From Ideonella dechloratans (GTDB lineage Bacteria > Pseudomonadota > Gammaproteobacteria > Burkholderiales > Burkholderiaceae_C), in assembly GCF_021049305.1 (NCBI RefSeq), contig NZ_CP088081.1, positions 2,294,001-2,358,000 of the forward strand: 64,000 bases of DNA, written 5' to 3'. Within the stretch, counting starts at the first letter, position 1, and every line of letters begins with the position of its first letter. The notes beneath the pieces are model-generated. The model worked only from the letters and a program-made list of their open reading frames with translations, ran no database searches and was not told the DNA's origin. The translations under genes and the position numbers were made by a program. Below are positions 42,757-53,604 of the stretch, piece by piece.

Positions 42757-43851
42757 ATGAGCACCTCCCCTTCGCCCGCGTTCCGGCACGGACAGCCGGC
42801 CCCGATCGGCATCCTGCTGGTCAACCTCGGCACCCCCGACGCCCCCACCGCCGACGCGGTGCGCCGTTACCTGGCCCAGTTCCTCAGCGACCCGCGGGTG
42901 GTCGAGATCCCCCGGCTGCTCTGGAAGCCCATCCTGCACGGCATCATCCTGCGGGTGCGCCCGGCCAAGTCGGCCCGCAAGTACGCCACCGTCTGGACGC
43001 CCGAGGGATCGCCCCTGCTGGTCTGGACCCGCAGGCAGGCGGCGGCCTTGCAGGCCCGGCTGGCCCTGGCCCATCCCGGCAGCCAGGTGCTGGTGGAACC
43101 CGCGATGCGCTACGGCCAGCCCTCGGTGGATCAGGGCCTGGACCGGCTGATGGCCGCCGGTGCGCGCTGCATCCTCGTGCTGCCGGCCTACCCGCAGTAT
43201 TCCGGCGCCACCACCGGCAGCGCCTTCGACGCCGTGGCTGCCTGGGGCCAGGCCAGCCGCTGGGTGCCCGAATTGCGCTTTGTCGGCCAGTACCACGACG
43301 ATCCGGCCTACATCCAGGCCCTGGCCACCAGCATCCGGCGCCAATGGGCCACGCTGGGCGAGCCGGACGTGCTGGTGACCAGCTTCCACGGCATGCCCGA
43401 GCGCACCTTGCTCCTGGGCGACCCCTACCACTGCCAGTGCCACAAGACGGCCCGCCTGTTGGCCGAGGCTCTGGGCTGGCCGCGGGAGCAGCTGCGCGTG
43501 ACCTTCCAGAGTCGCTTCGGCAAGGCCAAGTGGCTGGAGCCGGCCACCGAGCCGACGCTCGAAGCCCTGGCCCGTGAAGGCCACCGCCATGTGCAGGTGG
43601 TCTGCCCCGGCTTCTCGGCCGACTGCCTGGAGACCCTGGAAGAGATCGCCCAGGAGGGACGCGCCGCCTTCCTGGCCGCGGGTGGCCAGACCTTCCACTA
43701 CCTGCCCTGCCTGAACGACAGCGACGAAGGCATGGCCGCCCTGCTGGCGGTGGCCGAACAGCATCTGGCCGGCTGGACACTGACACCGGCCACGGACGCC
43801 GAGCGGGAGGCCAGCCGCCAGCGCGCCCTGGCGCTGGGAGCGGCGCAGTGA
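42757..43851 (+). CDS. hemH: Ferrochelatase HemH
   Basis: 364 residues. Family motifs: ILLVNLGTPDAPTADAVR, then a variable middle with YPQYSGATTGSAFD, the catalytic-site segment TSFHGMPERTLLLGDPYHCQC and the C-terminal VVCPGFSADCLETLEEI. It inserts iron into protoporphyrin IX, the last step of heme synthesis. It is 45 bases after the cyclase gene and 30 bases before the hslR-like gene. Confidence 0.95.
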   Translation: MSTSPSPAFRHGQPAPIGILLVNLGTPDAPTADAVRRYLAQFLSDPRVVEIPRLLWKPILHGIILRVRPAKSARKYATVWTPEGSPLLVWTRRQAAALQARLALAHPGSQVLVEPAMRYGQPSVDQGLDRLMAAGARCILVLPAYPQYSGATTGSAFDAVAAWGQASRWVPELRFVGQYHDDPAYIQALATSIRRQWATLGEPDVLVTSFHGMPERTLLLGDPYHCQCHKTARLLAEALGWPREQLRVTFQSRFGKAKWLEPATEPTLEALAREGHRHVQVVCPGFSADCLETLEEIAQEGRAAFLAAGGQTFHYLPCLNDSDEGMAALLAVAEQHLAGWTLTPATDAEREASRQRALALGAAQ

Positions 43852-43881
43852 CGCGGAACGCCCGGACGCCCGAGGTGCGTC

Positions 43882-44313
43882 ATGGCTGAGCCGCGGCCCG
43901 AACTGACCGGCGTGCGTCTGGACAAGTGGCTGTGGGCGGCACGCTTCTTCAAGACACGTGCGCTGGCGGTCGAGGCCATCGGCAAGAACCGGGTGGAGGT
44001 GAATGCCCAGCCCGCCAAACCGGGCCGCGAGGTGCGCCCGGGCGACACCCTGCTGCTGCGCGAGCCCGGCATGCCGCCGCGCGAACTGCGGGTGCTGGGG
44101 CTCAGCCAGGTGCGCGGACCGGCACCGGTGGCCCAACAGCTCTACGAGGAAACCGCCAGCAGCCTGTCAGCCCGGGAAGCCGCCCGCGAGGCCCGTCGCC
44201 AGGGCGTGGAGCCCGCCCAGACCCTCACCCAGGGCCGGCCGACCAAGCGCGACCGGCGCCAGCTCAGCGACTGGAACCGCTGGAGCGCCAGCGTGGACGA
44301 CGAATCCCCCTGA
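43882..44313 (+). CDS. hslR: S4-domain RNA-binding protein, HslR family
   Basis: 143 residues. An S4 domain occupies residues 10-75 (VRLDKWLWAARFFKTRALA, GKNRVEVNAQPAKPG), followed by a basic C-terminal tail (GRPTKRDRRQLSDW). HslR (Hsp15) binds the 50S subunit carrying a nascent chain after heat shock, and its location immediately before grpE-dnaK-dnaJ and a sigma-32 promoter fits that role. Confidence 0.93.
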   Translation: MAEPRPELTGVRLDKWLWAARFFKTRALAVEAIGKNRVEVNAQPAKPGREVRPGDTLLLREPGMPPRELRVLGLSQVRGPAPVAQQLYEETASSLSAREAAREARRQGVEPAQTLTQGRPTKRDRRQLSDWNRWSASVDDESP

Positions 44314-44334
44314 AAATATTTCCGGCAGCAGGGT

Positions 44335-44362
44335 CTTGAAAAGGCCCGGGGCACCCCCAAGT
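44335..44362 (+). promoter_or_regulatory. Sigma-32 (heat-shock) promoter of grpE-dnaK-dnaJ
   Basis: CTTGAAA (44335-44341), 13-base spacer, CCCCAAGT (44355-44362): close to the RpoH consensus CTTGAAA-N11-16-CCCCATNT. It lies 33 bases before the grpE ATG. Confidence 0.85.
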
Positions 44363-44394
44363 CGCGGGCAGTCCTGAACTTTTCAGACCCACCC

Positions 44395-44919
44395 ATGACC
44401 CAGAACGAGACGACACCCGAGCCCCAGGCCCCCGACACCGCCGCCGCTGCCCCCGAGGCGCTTTCCCCGGAAGCCCGGCTGGCCGAACTGGAAGCCAAGC
44501 ACACCGAGATGTCGGACGCGTACCTGCGCGCCAAGGCCGAAGCTGAGAATGTCCGCCGCCGCAGCGAGGAGGAGATCTCCAAGGCCCGCAAGTTCGCGGT
44601 GGAGTCCTTCGCCGAAAGCCTGCTGCCGGTGAAGGACAGCCTGGAGGCTGCCATTGCCATGCCGGACGCCCCGGTGGACAAGGTGCTCGAAGGCGTTCAC
44701 GCCACCCTGCGCCAGCTGGCCTCGGCCCTGGAGCGCAACAAGGTGCTGGAAGTGAACCCGCCGGCCGGCACCAAGTTCGACCCGCACCAGCACCAGGCCA
44801 TCAGCATGGTGCCCGCCGAACAGGAAGCCAACACGGTCGTCGCCGTGCTGCAGAAGGGCTACCTGATCGCCGACCGTGTGCTGCGCCCCGCCCTGGTGAC
44901 GGTGGCTGCGCCGAAGTAA
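44395..44919 (+). CDS. grpE: Nucleotide exchange factor GrpE
   Basis: 174 residues. A Pro/Glu-rich tail is followed by the coiled-coil ([21 protein letters not shown], then [19 protein letters not shown] in part) and the beta-domain ending [20 protein letters not shown]. It releases ADP from DnaK. First gene of the heat-shock operon with its own sigma-32 promoter. Confidence 0.97.
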   Translation: MTQNETTPEPQAPDTAAAAPEALSPEARLAELEAKHTEMSDAYLRAKAEAENVRRRSEEEISKARKFAVESFAESLLPVKDSLEAAIAMPDAPVDKVLEGVHATLRQLASALERNKVLEVNPPAGTKFDPHQHQAISMVPAEQEANTVVAVLQKGYLIADRVLRPALVTVAAPK

Positions 44920-44950
44920 GCACAACCCCACGAATCCCGGCCGCCGGCGC

Positions 44951-44977
44951 CTTGAAATGCCGGCCACCACCCGCAAT
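44951..44977 (+). promoter_or_regulatory. Possible second sigma-32 promoter before dnaK
   Basis: CTTGAAA (44951-44957), 12-base spacer, then CCCGCAAT (44970-44977), a weaker match to the RpoH -10 CCCCATNT. It is in the grpE-dnaK gap, about 39 bases before the dnaK ATG. Confidence 0.45.
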
Positions 44978-45015
44978 TGCCGGTCAACCGGAAACGAATT
45001 CAGGAGAAACACACA

Positions 45016-46953
<1,938 letters not shown>

Positions 46954-46959
46954 TCGGCA

Positions 46960-46983
46960 GGGTCGGGCACAGCGGCCCGACCC
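46960..46983 (+). repeat. Hairpin in the dnaK-dnaJ gap
   Basis: GGGTCGGGC (46960-46968) pairs with GCCCGACCC (46975-46983) around 6 bases, with no T run. It may stabilise the dnaK mRNA end or cut dnaJ read-through, which would help keep DnaK in excess of DnaJ. Confidence 0.6.
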
Positions 46984-47063
46984 CGTGTCGCGCCGCGCCT
47001 GGCGCGCAGCTTGCTGCTGCGCACCGGTGCGGCGTCTCCATTTCAACGCGTTGAGTTCCGTTC

Positions 47064-48209
<1,146 letters not shown>

Positions 48210-48251
48210 TGTGATCCGGCTGCGCACCGCCCGGAGCGCCCCAGAAGCAAG

Positions 48252-48278
48252 AAGGGACACCATGAGGTGTCCCTTTTT
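48252..48278 (+). terminator. Intrinsic terminator of the dnaK operon
   Basis: AAGGGACACC (48252-48261) pairs perfectly with GGTGTCCCTT (48266-48275) around a 4-base loop, followed by T residues. It also faces the 3' end of the disrupted minus-strand gene. Confidence 0.9.
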
Positions 48279-48283
48279 TGCTT

Positions 48284-48808
48284 TCAGCGCCGCTGCAGCG
48301 AGGCCACCGGCGGCCCCAGCTGCGTGTCCACCCGCCACACGCCCTCCCCGATGAAAGGCCGTGTGTCCGTCTGTGGCTTGTATCGGTTGTAGTAGATGAA
48401 AGGCCCCTGGGCCGTGATGAAGTACTCCGGATCCATGCGCACGCGGTCCGGTGCGTTGGCCGGCGTCAGATCCACCAAGCCAGCGTTCTCCGGCAGGATG
48501 CCCACCATGCCGATGCGGCTGGGCTGGGTCATGTCCGAGGAGTCGTTGGTCGGGTTCATCTGGAAGAAGATGTACGACCTGCCGTTGTGGATGAAGTACT
48601 CCGGCGACCACACATAGGGGGTGGCAGCGGGCATGTCCACCGTGCCGATCACCGCCCAGCTGCCGGGACCGTCTCCGCTGCCGACCTGCCGATACACCAC
48701 CAGCTGCCGACCGTCACGCACGGTGAAGAACACGAAGTCACCGCCATATTCGGGTGCTCGCCACATCATGGCGCCCTGGTTGTTGGCCGCCTCGTTGGTG
48801 ATCTGCGT
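48284..48808 (-). pseudogene. C-terminal part of an exported protein split by an IS21 element
   Basis: The minus-strand frame (RTQITNEAANNQGAMMW onward) encodes about 175 residues ending VASLQRR. It is rich in aromatic residues and repeats of the type SPEYFIHNGRSYIFFQM and DPEYFITAQGPFIYY, suggesting a beta-propeller. It joins in frame to the N-terminal part at 51471-52272 when the insertion sequence and one 7-bp duplication are removed (ACG CAG ATC ACC). The fragment lacks its own signal peptide. The IS end supplies an open frame with ATG reading into it, so a cytoplasmic fusion peptide could be made, but it would not be exported. Confidence 0.85.
48802..48808. repeat. Target-site duplication, left copy
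   Basis: ATCTGCG, repeated at 51464-51470 on the other side of the element. The next base (T) is also shared, so an 8-bp duplication is equally compatible. Confidence 0.85.
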
Positions 48809-48810
48809 GC

Positions 48811-48929
48811 GTATTCCACGCGATGGCGGACACGATTCCACGCTGATGGCGGACAGTGTTCCACCATGATGGCGGACAGTGTTCCACGCTGAAGGCGGAC
48901 AGCATTCCAAACTGATGGCGGACACCTGC
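48811..48929. repeat. Five tandem terminal repeats at the IS left end
   Basis: Five imperfect copies of TTCCACGCTGATGGCGGACA, spaced about 23-24 bp. These are presumed transposase binding sites, a known feature of IS21-family ends. Confidence 0.8.
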
Positions 48930-48991
48930 GGGGTGTTCTGAGTGACCCGAACGCGGCATACGCTGCCCGGTTTTTTTGACCGGAGCCAGCG

Positions 48992-50536
48992 ATGCCCACA
49001 CCCAGGGTCACCATGAGCAAACTACGACACACACTGCAACTGCTGCACCGCGGGGCCTTGAGCACCCGTCAAATCGGTGCCGCCCTCGGCATCTCCAAAT
49101 CCACTGTCAGCGAGATAGCCAGCTACGCGCGCGTGGCCGGCGTGGACTGGGCTACGGCCCAGAGCCTGAACGACGACGAACTCCAGGCCCGGCTTTACAA
49201 GCCACCCGTGGCGCGCGAGTCCCGGCACCTCGAACCCGACCACGCCCACATCCACCGCGAACTGCGCCGACCTGGCGTGACGCTGCAGCTGCTGTGGGAG
49301 GAATACCAGCAACAGCACAGCGGTCAGGCGTACAAGTACAGCGCCTTCTGCGAGAAGTACAAGGCTTGGGCCCGGCGCCTGCAGCGCTCCATGCGCCAGA
49401 CCCACTCGGGCGGTGACAAGCTCTTCGTGGACTACGCCGGCCAGACCGTGCCCGTCGTGGACGCCAGCACCGGCGAGATACGCCCGGCCCAGGTCTTCGT
49501 GGCAGTGCTGGGCGCATCGAACTACACCTACGCCTGCGCCACTGCCAGCCAGAAGGCCGCTGACTGGGTGGCCAGCATCATTGCCACGCTGGAGTTCATC
49601 GGCGGCGTGCCCCGCCTGCTGGTGCCCGACCAGCCGCGCGCCCTCATGGCCCGCCCCGACCGCTACGAGCCCACCGCGCACCGCCTGCTCGAAGAACTCT
49701 GTGCGCACTACAGCCTGGCCGTGATGCCCGCGCGCCCGGCCAAGCCACGCGACAAACCCAAGGTGGAGGTCGCCGTGCAGGTGGTCGAGCGCTGGATTCT
49801 GGCCCGGCTGCGCCACCAGACCTTCTTCAGCCTGGCCGAGCTCAACCGGGCGATTGCCGCCTTGCTGGTGGACTTGAACCAGCGCGCGTTCAAGAAGCTG
49901 CCGGGCAACCGCGCCAGTGCCTTCGCCGAGCTTGACCGGCCGGCCCTGCGCCCCCTGCCGGCGGTGCGCATGCCCATCGCGCGCTTCAAACCCGCCCGCG
50001 TCAACATCGATTACCACGTCGAGCTCGATGGCCACTACTACTCGGTGCCCCACGCCCTGGTGGGCGAGCCGGTGGAGTTGCGCATCACGGCCGGCACGGT
50101 CGAAGTCCTGCATGGCGGCAAACGGGTGGCCGCCCACGCCCTCAATCCCCGCCGGGGTGCACACACCACCACACCTGAGCACATGCCGGCCTCGCACCGG
50201 GCGCACCTGCAGTGGACGCCGGCCAAGCTCATCGCCTGGGGCGAGCGCGTGGGTGCGGCCACCGCCGCCGTGGTGCGCTGGCAGATGGAGCACCGCCAGC
50301 ATCCCGAGCAGGGTTACCGCTCCTGTCTGGGCCTCATGCGCCTGGGCCGTGAGTACGGGGCTGACCGGCTGGAGGCCGCCTGTGCGCGGGCGCAGTCGAT
50401 TCGCTCACCGTCCTACAAGAGCATCGCCTCCATCCTGGGCTGCGGCCTGGACCAGCGGCCGCTGGATGCGCCGATGGCCGCACAGGCGAGCCTGCCGCTG
50501 CACGAGAACGTGCGCGGGCCGGACTACTACCACTGA
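48992..50536 (+). CDS. istA: IS21-family transposase IstA
   Basis: 514 residues; the start at 48992 has CGGAG upstream, and ATG 49013 is an alternative. An N-terminal helix-turn-helix (LSTRQIGAALGISKSTVSE) precedes an integrase core: LFVDYAGQTVPVVD (first Asp), LLVPDQPRALM (second Asp, with Gln where Asn is usual) and KPKVEVAVQVVERW (Glu). A C-terminal Mu-like region follows (DYHVELDGHYYSVPHALVG). It cuts and joins DNA at the element ends. Confidence 0.95.
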   Translation: MPTPRVTMSKLRHTLQLLHRGALSTRQIGAALGISKSTVSEIASYARVAGVDWATAQSLNDDELQARLYKPPVARESRHLEPDHAHIHRELRRPGVTLQLLWEEYQQQHSGQAYKYSAFCEKYKAWARRLQRSMRQTHSGGDKLFVDYAGQTVPVVDASTGEIRPAQVFVAVLGASNYTYACATASQKAADWVASIIATLEFIGGVPRLLVPDQPRALMARPDRYEPTAHRLLEELCAHYSLAVMPARPAKPRDKPKVEVAVQVVERWILARLRHQTFFSLAELNRAIAALLVDLNQRAFKKLPGNRASAFAELDRPALRPLPAVRMPIARFKPARVNIDYHVELDGHYYSVPHALVGEPVELRITAGTVEVLHGGKRVAAHALNPRRGAHTTTPEHMPASHRAHLQWTPAKLIAWGERVGAATAAVVRWQMEHRQHPEQGYRSCLGLMRLGREYGADRLEAACARAQSIRSPSYKSIASILGCGLDQRPLDAPMAAQASLPLHENVRGPDYYH

Positions 50537-50572
50537 GCTCCAACGCGCAAGCAAACCCAACAAGGAAGAACC

Positions 50573-51310
50573 ATGCTCAACGAACAGACCTTGAACCAAC
50601 TGCGCGCCCTGCGCCTGGACGGCATGGTGGCCGCCCTCAGCGACGCGGCCACCCACATCACAGCCAGCGAACTGCCCTTTGAACAACGTCTGGCGCTGCT
50701 GGTGCAGCGCGAGGTGGACTGGCGTGACAGCAAACGCCTGGAGCGCCTGCTCAAGGCGGCCCGCCTGAAGGTCTCCAGTGCCTGCCTGGAGGACATCGAC
50801 TGGCGCGCCAGCCGGGGCCTGGGCCGGGAGGTCATCACCAGCCTGGCCGGCGGCGACTGGCTGCGCCATGGCCACAACGTGCTGCTGACCGGCGCCACCG
50901 GGTGCGGCAAGACGTGGCTTGCCTGCGCACTGGGGCAGCAGGCCGCGCGTCTGGGCTTCTCGGTGCTCTACACCCGCGCGCCACGGCTGCTGCAGGAGTT
51001 GCACGTGGCCCACGGCGATGGCAGCCTGGGCAAACGGCTGGCGCAACTGGCGCGGCTGGACCTGCTCATCCTGGACGACTTCGGCATCGCGCCGATTGCC
51101 GCGCACGAGCGAAACGACCTGCTGGAGTTGCTCGACGACCGGGTGGGTGCGCGCTCGACGCTCATCACCAGCCAGTTGCCGGTGACGGCCTGGCACGCCT
51201 GGCTGGACGAGCCCACGCTGGCCGACGCCATCCTGGACCGCATCGTGCACGGCTCGCACAAGATAGCCCTCAAGGGCGAGTCGATGAGAAAGCTGGCAAA
51301 GGCCGTCTGA
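50573..51310 (+). CDS. istB: IS21-family helper ATPase IstB
   Basis: 245 residues; AAGGAAG precedes the ATG. AAA+ ATPase of the DnaC-related IstB group: Walker A GATGCGKTWLACALG, Walker B LLILDDFGIAPI and the sensor region TLITSQLPVTAWH. IstB assists IstA by target-complex remodelling. Starts 36 bases after istA. Confidence 0.96.
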   Translation: MLNEQTLNQLRALRLDGMVAALSDAATHITASELPFEQRLALLVQREVDWRDSKRLERLLKAARLKVSSACLEDIDWRASRGLGREVITSLAGGDWLRHGHNVLLTGATGCGKTWLACALGQQAARLGFSVLYTRAPRLLQELHVAHGDGSLGKRLAQLARLDLLILDDFGIAPIAAHERNDLLELLDDRVGARSTLITSQLPVTAWHAWLDEPTLADAILDRIVHGSHKIALKGESMRKLAKAV

Positions 51311-51329
51311 GCCGGCCGCGCCGACCGCC

Positions 51330-51463
51330 ATTCCACGCTGATGGCGGACACTTCGGCTACGATTTGAGCGTCACTCAGGACACCCGCGCAACGTGTCCGC
51401 CATCGCCTGGAACGCTGTCCGCGATGGGAATGGAATCACTGTCCGCCATCAGTGGAATGCGCA
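51330..51463. repeat. Terminal repeats at the IS right end
   Basis: One copy of the TTCCACGCTGATGGCGGACA-type unit in direct orientation (51330-51351) and three inverted copies up to 51463. The direct copy faces the opposite way from the others. Confidence 0.75.
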
Positions 51464-51470
51464 ATCTGCG
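51464..51470. repeat. Target-site duplication, right copy
   Basis: ATCTGCG, identical to 48802-48808. Confidence 0.85.
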
Positions 51471-52272
51471 TCAGCGCACCGGTGTCGGTGTCATAGAGGA
51501 AGACCGACCTGAAGCCACTGGCCAGCGTGTCTTGCAGACCGCGGGCCGAGAGGATGATCTTGTGCGTGCCCGGCACCCAACGCCGCGAGCCGGCGTTGTA
51601 ACCCTTGACGGGCACCCGGGTCTGGGTGACCGGGGCATCCAGGACGCGCCAGAAGGTGCTGACCTTGGCCAGATCCTGGTACTGGACCAGCGGAACCGGG
51701 TCGTCCGCATCCTGAGTGGCCAATGGCGACTGCTTCTTGCCCCCTTGGTCCAGCGCCATGGGAAGCCACACGCCACCGCTCTGCGAGGCCACCGCCAGCT
51801 CGGCCGTCTGCGGATCGGCGGGTGTGGGTGGCACGGTGGGCAGGCTGTACCGGGTGTAGACCAGTTGCGAGCCCAGTTGAGACAGCGCCCACTCGGGACC
51901 GTTGCCGAAATCCGTCGCGAACGCTGCCATCGTGTCGACCAGCACCCCCTTGCCATCCGCCGGGATGAAGTCACCGGTGAGAGGATCGACGTGGCCCACC
52001 CAGAGGTTGTAGAACGCATCGGTGAAGGCCAGGCGCGAGTTGCCATCACCACCGTTGCAGGCGGGACAGTCCACCCCGTCACGCCCCCAGTCGAACTCGC
52101 TGTCGATGATGCGGGCGGATGTCACCTGCACTTCCGCCCCCGGCAACGTGGGCAGCCGCCCCGCCGCCAGCACCGCGCTGGGGGACAGGGCCATTCCCGC
52201 CAGCGCGGAGGCGATCCACCCCAGGCACCGTCGGTCGCGCCAAGTACCTGCCAGACCTGCATGTGGCTCCAT
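51471..52272 (-). pseudogene. N-terminal part of the exported protein split by the IS21 element
   Basis: From ATG 52272 (GGGAGGG upstream on the minus strand) to the insertion point, about 267 residues. A signal peptide (WIASALAGMALSPSAVLAAG) marks it for export. The mature part begins RLPTLPGAEVQVTSARI and includes FYNLWVGHVDPLTGDF and FLYDTDTGALTQI, at which point the element interrupts. Together with the C-terminal part the ancestral protein had about 442 residues and looks like a secreted beta-propeller. I do not recognise the family. The remnant continues into the IS (AHSTDGG) and probably encodes a non-functional truncated product. Confidence 0.85.
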
Positions 52273-52396
52273 CGGAAGGCCCTCCCTGTTGGGTTGATGC
52301 TGCGGTGCACACATCGTGGGGCGAGCCCTGTGGCGGGTCAATTGCCGATCGCGGCCACCCCATCCCTCCAGGGATGGATGACTCCTGCCCGAAGGC

Positions 52397-53554
52397 TCAG
52401 AACAGCGTCATCTGCCGTGCGCCAGCGGGTGCCTCGCCAGGCCCCTGCTCCGCCCCGCAGGAAGATGGCACCGCCTGAAAGCGACTGTCGTCCAACGGGA
52501 TCCGCTGCTGCCTCAGTCCATGGCGCCGGCAAGCGGCCGCGAAGCGCTGCCGCAACAGGTCGGCCCACACGCCCTCCCCCCGCATGCGGTGGCCGAAGCG
52601 GGCATCGTTGATCTTGCCGCCCCGCATGTCCCTCAGCCGGGCCATGACTCGGCCCGCCCGCTCGGGGAAATGGCTGCCCAGCCACTGCTCGAACAGGGGA
52701 GCGACCTCCCAGGGCAGACGCAGGGGAATGCTGAACCCGGTGCAGGCGCCTGCCTGTGCCGCAGCCTCGACGATGTGCTCGATGTCGGGCTCGTTGAGGA
52801 AAGGGATCACCGGCGAGACACTCACCCCCACGGGGATGCCCGCCTGCGCGAGGGCCGACATGGCTTGAAGCCGTCTGCGTGGACTGGCCGCCCGCGGCTC
52901 CAGAATCCTTGCCAGGGCCGGATCCAAGGTGGTCACCGACAGATAGACCGCCACCAGCCCCTGCGCCGCCAGCGGCGCCAGCAGGTCGATGTCCCGCAGG
53001 ATGCCCGCCGACTTGGTGATGATGGAAAAGGGGTGCCGGAACTCGGCGAGCACCTCGATCAAGGCGCGCGTGATCTGCAGTCGTCGCTCCGCGGGCTGGT
53101 AGGCGTCGGTCACGGAGCCGATGTTCAGGGCCACCGGGCGATAGCCGGGCTTGGTCAGGGCCTGCCTCAGGCGCTCGGCCGCGTTGACCTTGCCGACGAT
53201 GTGGGTCTCGAAATCGAGTCCGGGCGAGAGCCCCAGATAGCTGTGCGTGGGGCGGGCATAGCAGTAGATGCAGCCATGCTCACAGCCCCGGTACGGGTTG
53301 ATCGACAGATCGAACCCGACATCTGGCGAGTCGTTGCGGCTGAGGATGGAGCGGACCTGCTCCTCCACGATCACCGTGGCGGGCGCAGCCCCGCCTTCCT
53401 CGCTCCGCAGATGGTCATTCTCGAGGCCGCCCCAACCATCGTCGGCGTCCTGCCGCGCAAGGCCGTCGAAACGCGGCTGGATGCGCCACACCGTGCCCCG
53501 ACCCTTCCGGGCCACTGGGGCTGCGGCAGGGGGTGAGACGCGGGTGGAAGGCAT
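52397..53554 (-). CDS. Radical SAM protein, PA0069 family
   Basis: 385 residues from ATG 53554. The Fe-S motif is YRGCEHGCIYCYARPTH (CxxxCxxC), preceded by RSILSRNDSPDVGFDLSINP and followed by LDFETHIVGKVNA. These are signatures of the PA0069 / Rv2578c-like family, which resembles spore photoproduct lyase in its radical SAM core. The reaction is unknown. A perfect LexA box lies 2 bases before the ATG, so it is probably an SOS gene and may act in DNA repair. It is downstream of dnaB with a 50-base gap and its own promoter. Confidence 0.9.
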   Translation of the reverse strand: MPSTRVSPPAAAPVARKGRGTVWRIQPRFDGLARQDADDGWGGLENDHLRSEEGGAAPATVIVEEQVRSILSRNDSPDVGFDLSINPYRGCEHGCIYCYARPTHSYLGLSPGLDFETHIVGKVNAAERLRQALTKPGYRPVALNIGSVTDAYQPAERRLQITRALIEVLAEFRHPFSIITKSAGILRDIDLLAPLAAQGLVAVYLSVTTLDPALARILEPRAASPRRRLQAMSALAQAGIPVGVSVSPVIPFLNEPDIEHIVEAAAQAGACTGFSIPLRLPWEVAPLFEQWLGSHFPERAGRVMARLRDMRGGKINDARFGHRMRGEGVWADLLRQRFAAACRRHGLRQQRIPLDDSRFQAVPSSCGAEQGPGEAPAGARQMTLF

Positions 53555-53555
53555 A

Positions 53556-53571
53556 CTGTATTTTTATACAG
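53556..53571. promoter_or_regulatory. LexA (SOS) box upstream of the radical SAM gene
   Basis: CTGT-N8-ACAG with an all A/T core (ATTTTTAT), a perfect match to the LexA palindrome used in beta- and gammaproteobacteria. It sits 2 bases upstream of the annotated ATG, overlapping a TATAAA -10-like hexamer on the minus strand. Confidence 0.85.
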
Positions 53572-53604
53572 CAAACCTCCGGGAACAAGAGGGCTAGCGC
53601 GCAC

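Larger units (their letters stand above)
48809..51463 (+). mobile_element. IS21-family insertion sequence, intact
   Basis: 2655 bp, bounded by TG and CA as in IS21 members, with imperfect terminal inverted repeats (TGCGTATTCCACG at the left, TGCGCATTCCACT read in from the right) and a 7-bp target duplication. It carries istA and istB in that order. Both genes look complete, so the element could still be mobile. The target is a gene on the opposite strand. No cargo gene is present. Confidence 0.93.

Noticed and set aside
48811..48929. Short regularly spaced repeats resembling a small CRISPR array
   Set aside because: The repeats abut each other at about 23-24 bp without unique spacers and sit exactly at the end of an IS21 element, so they are transposase sites.
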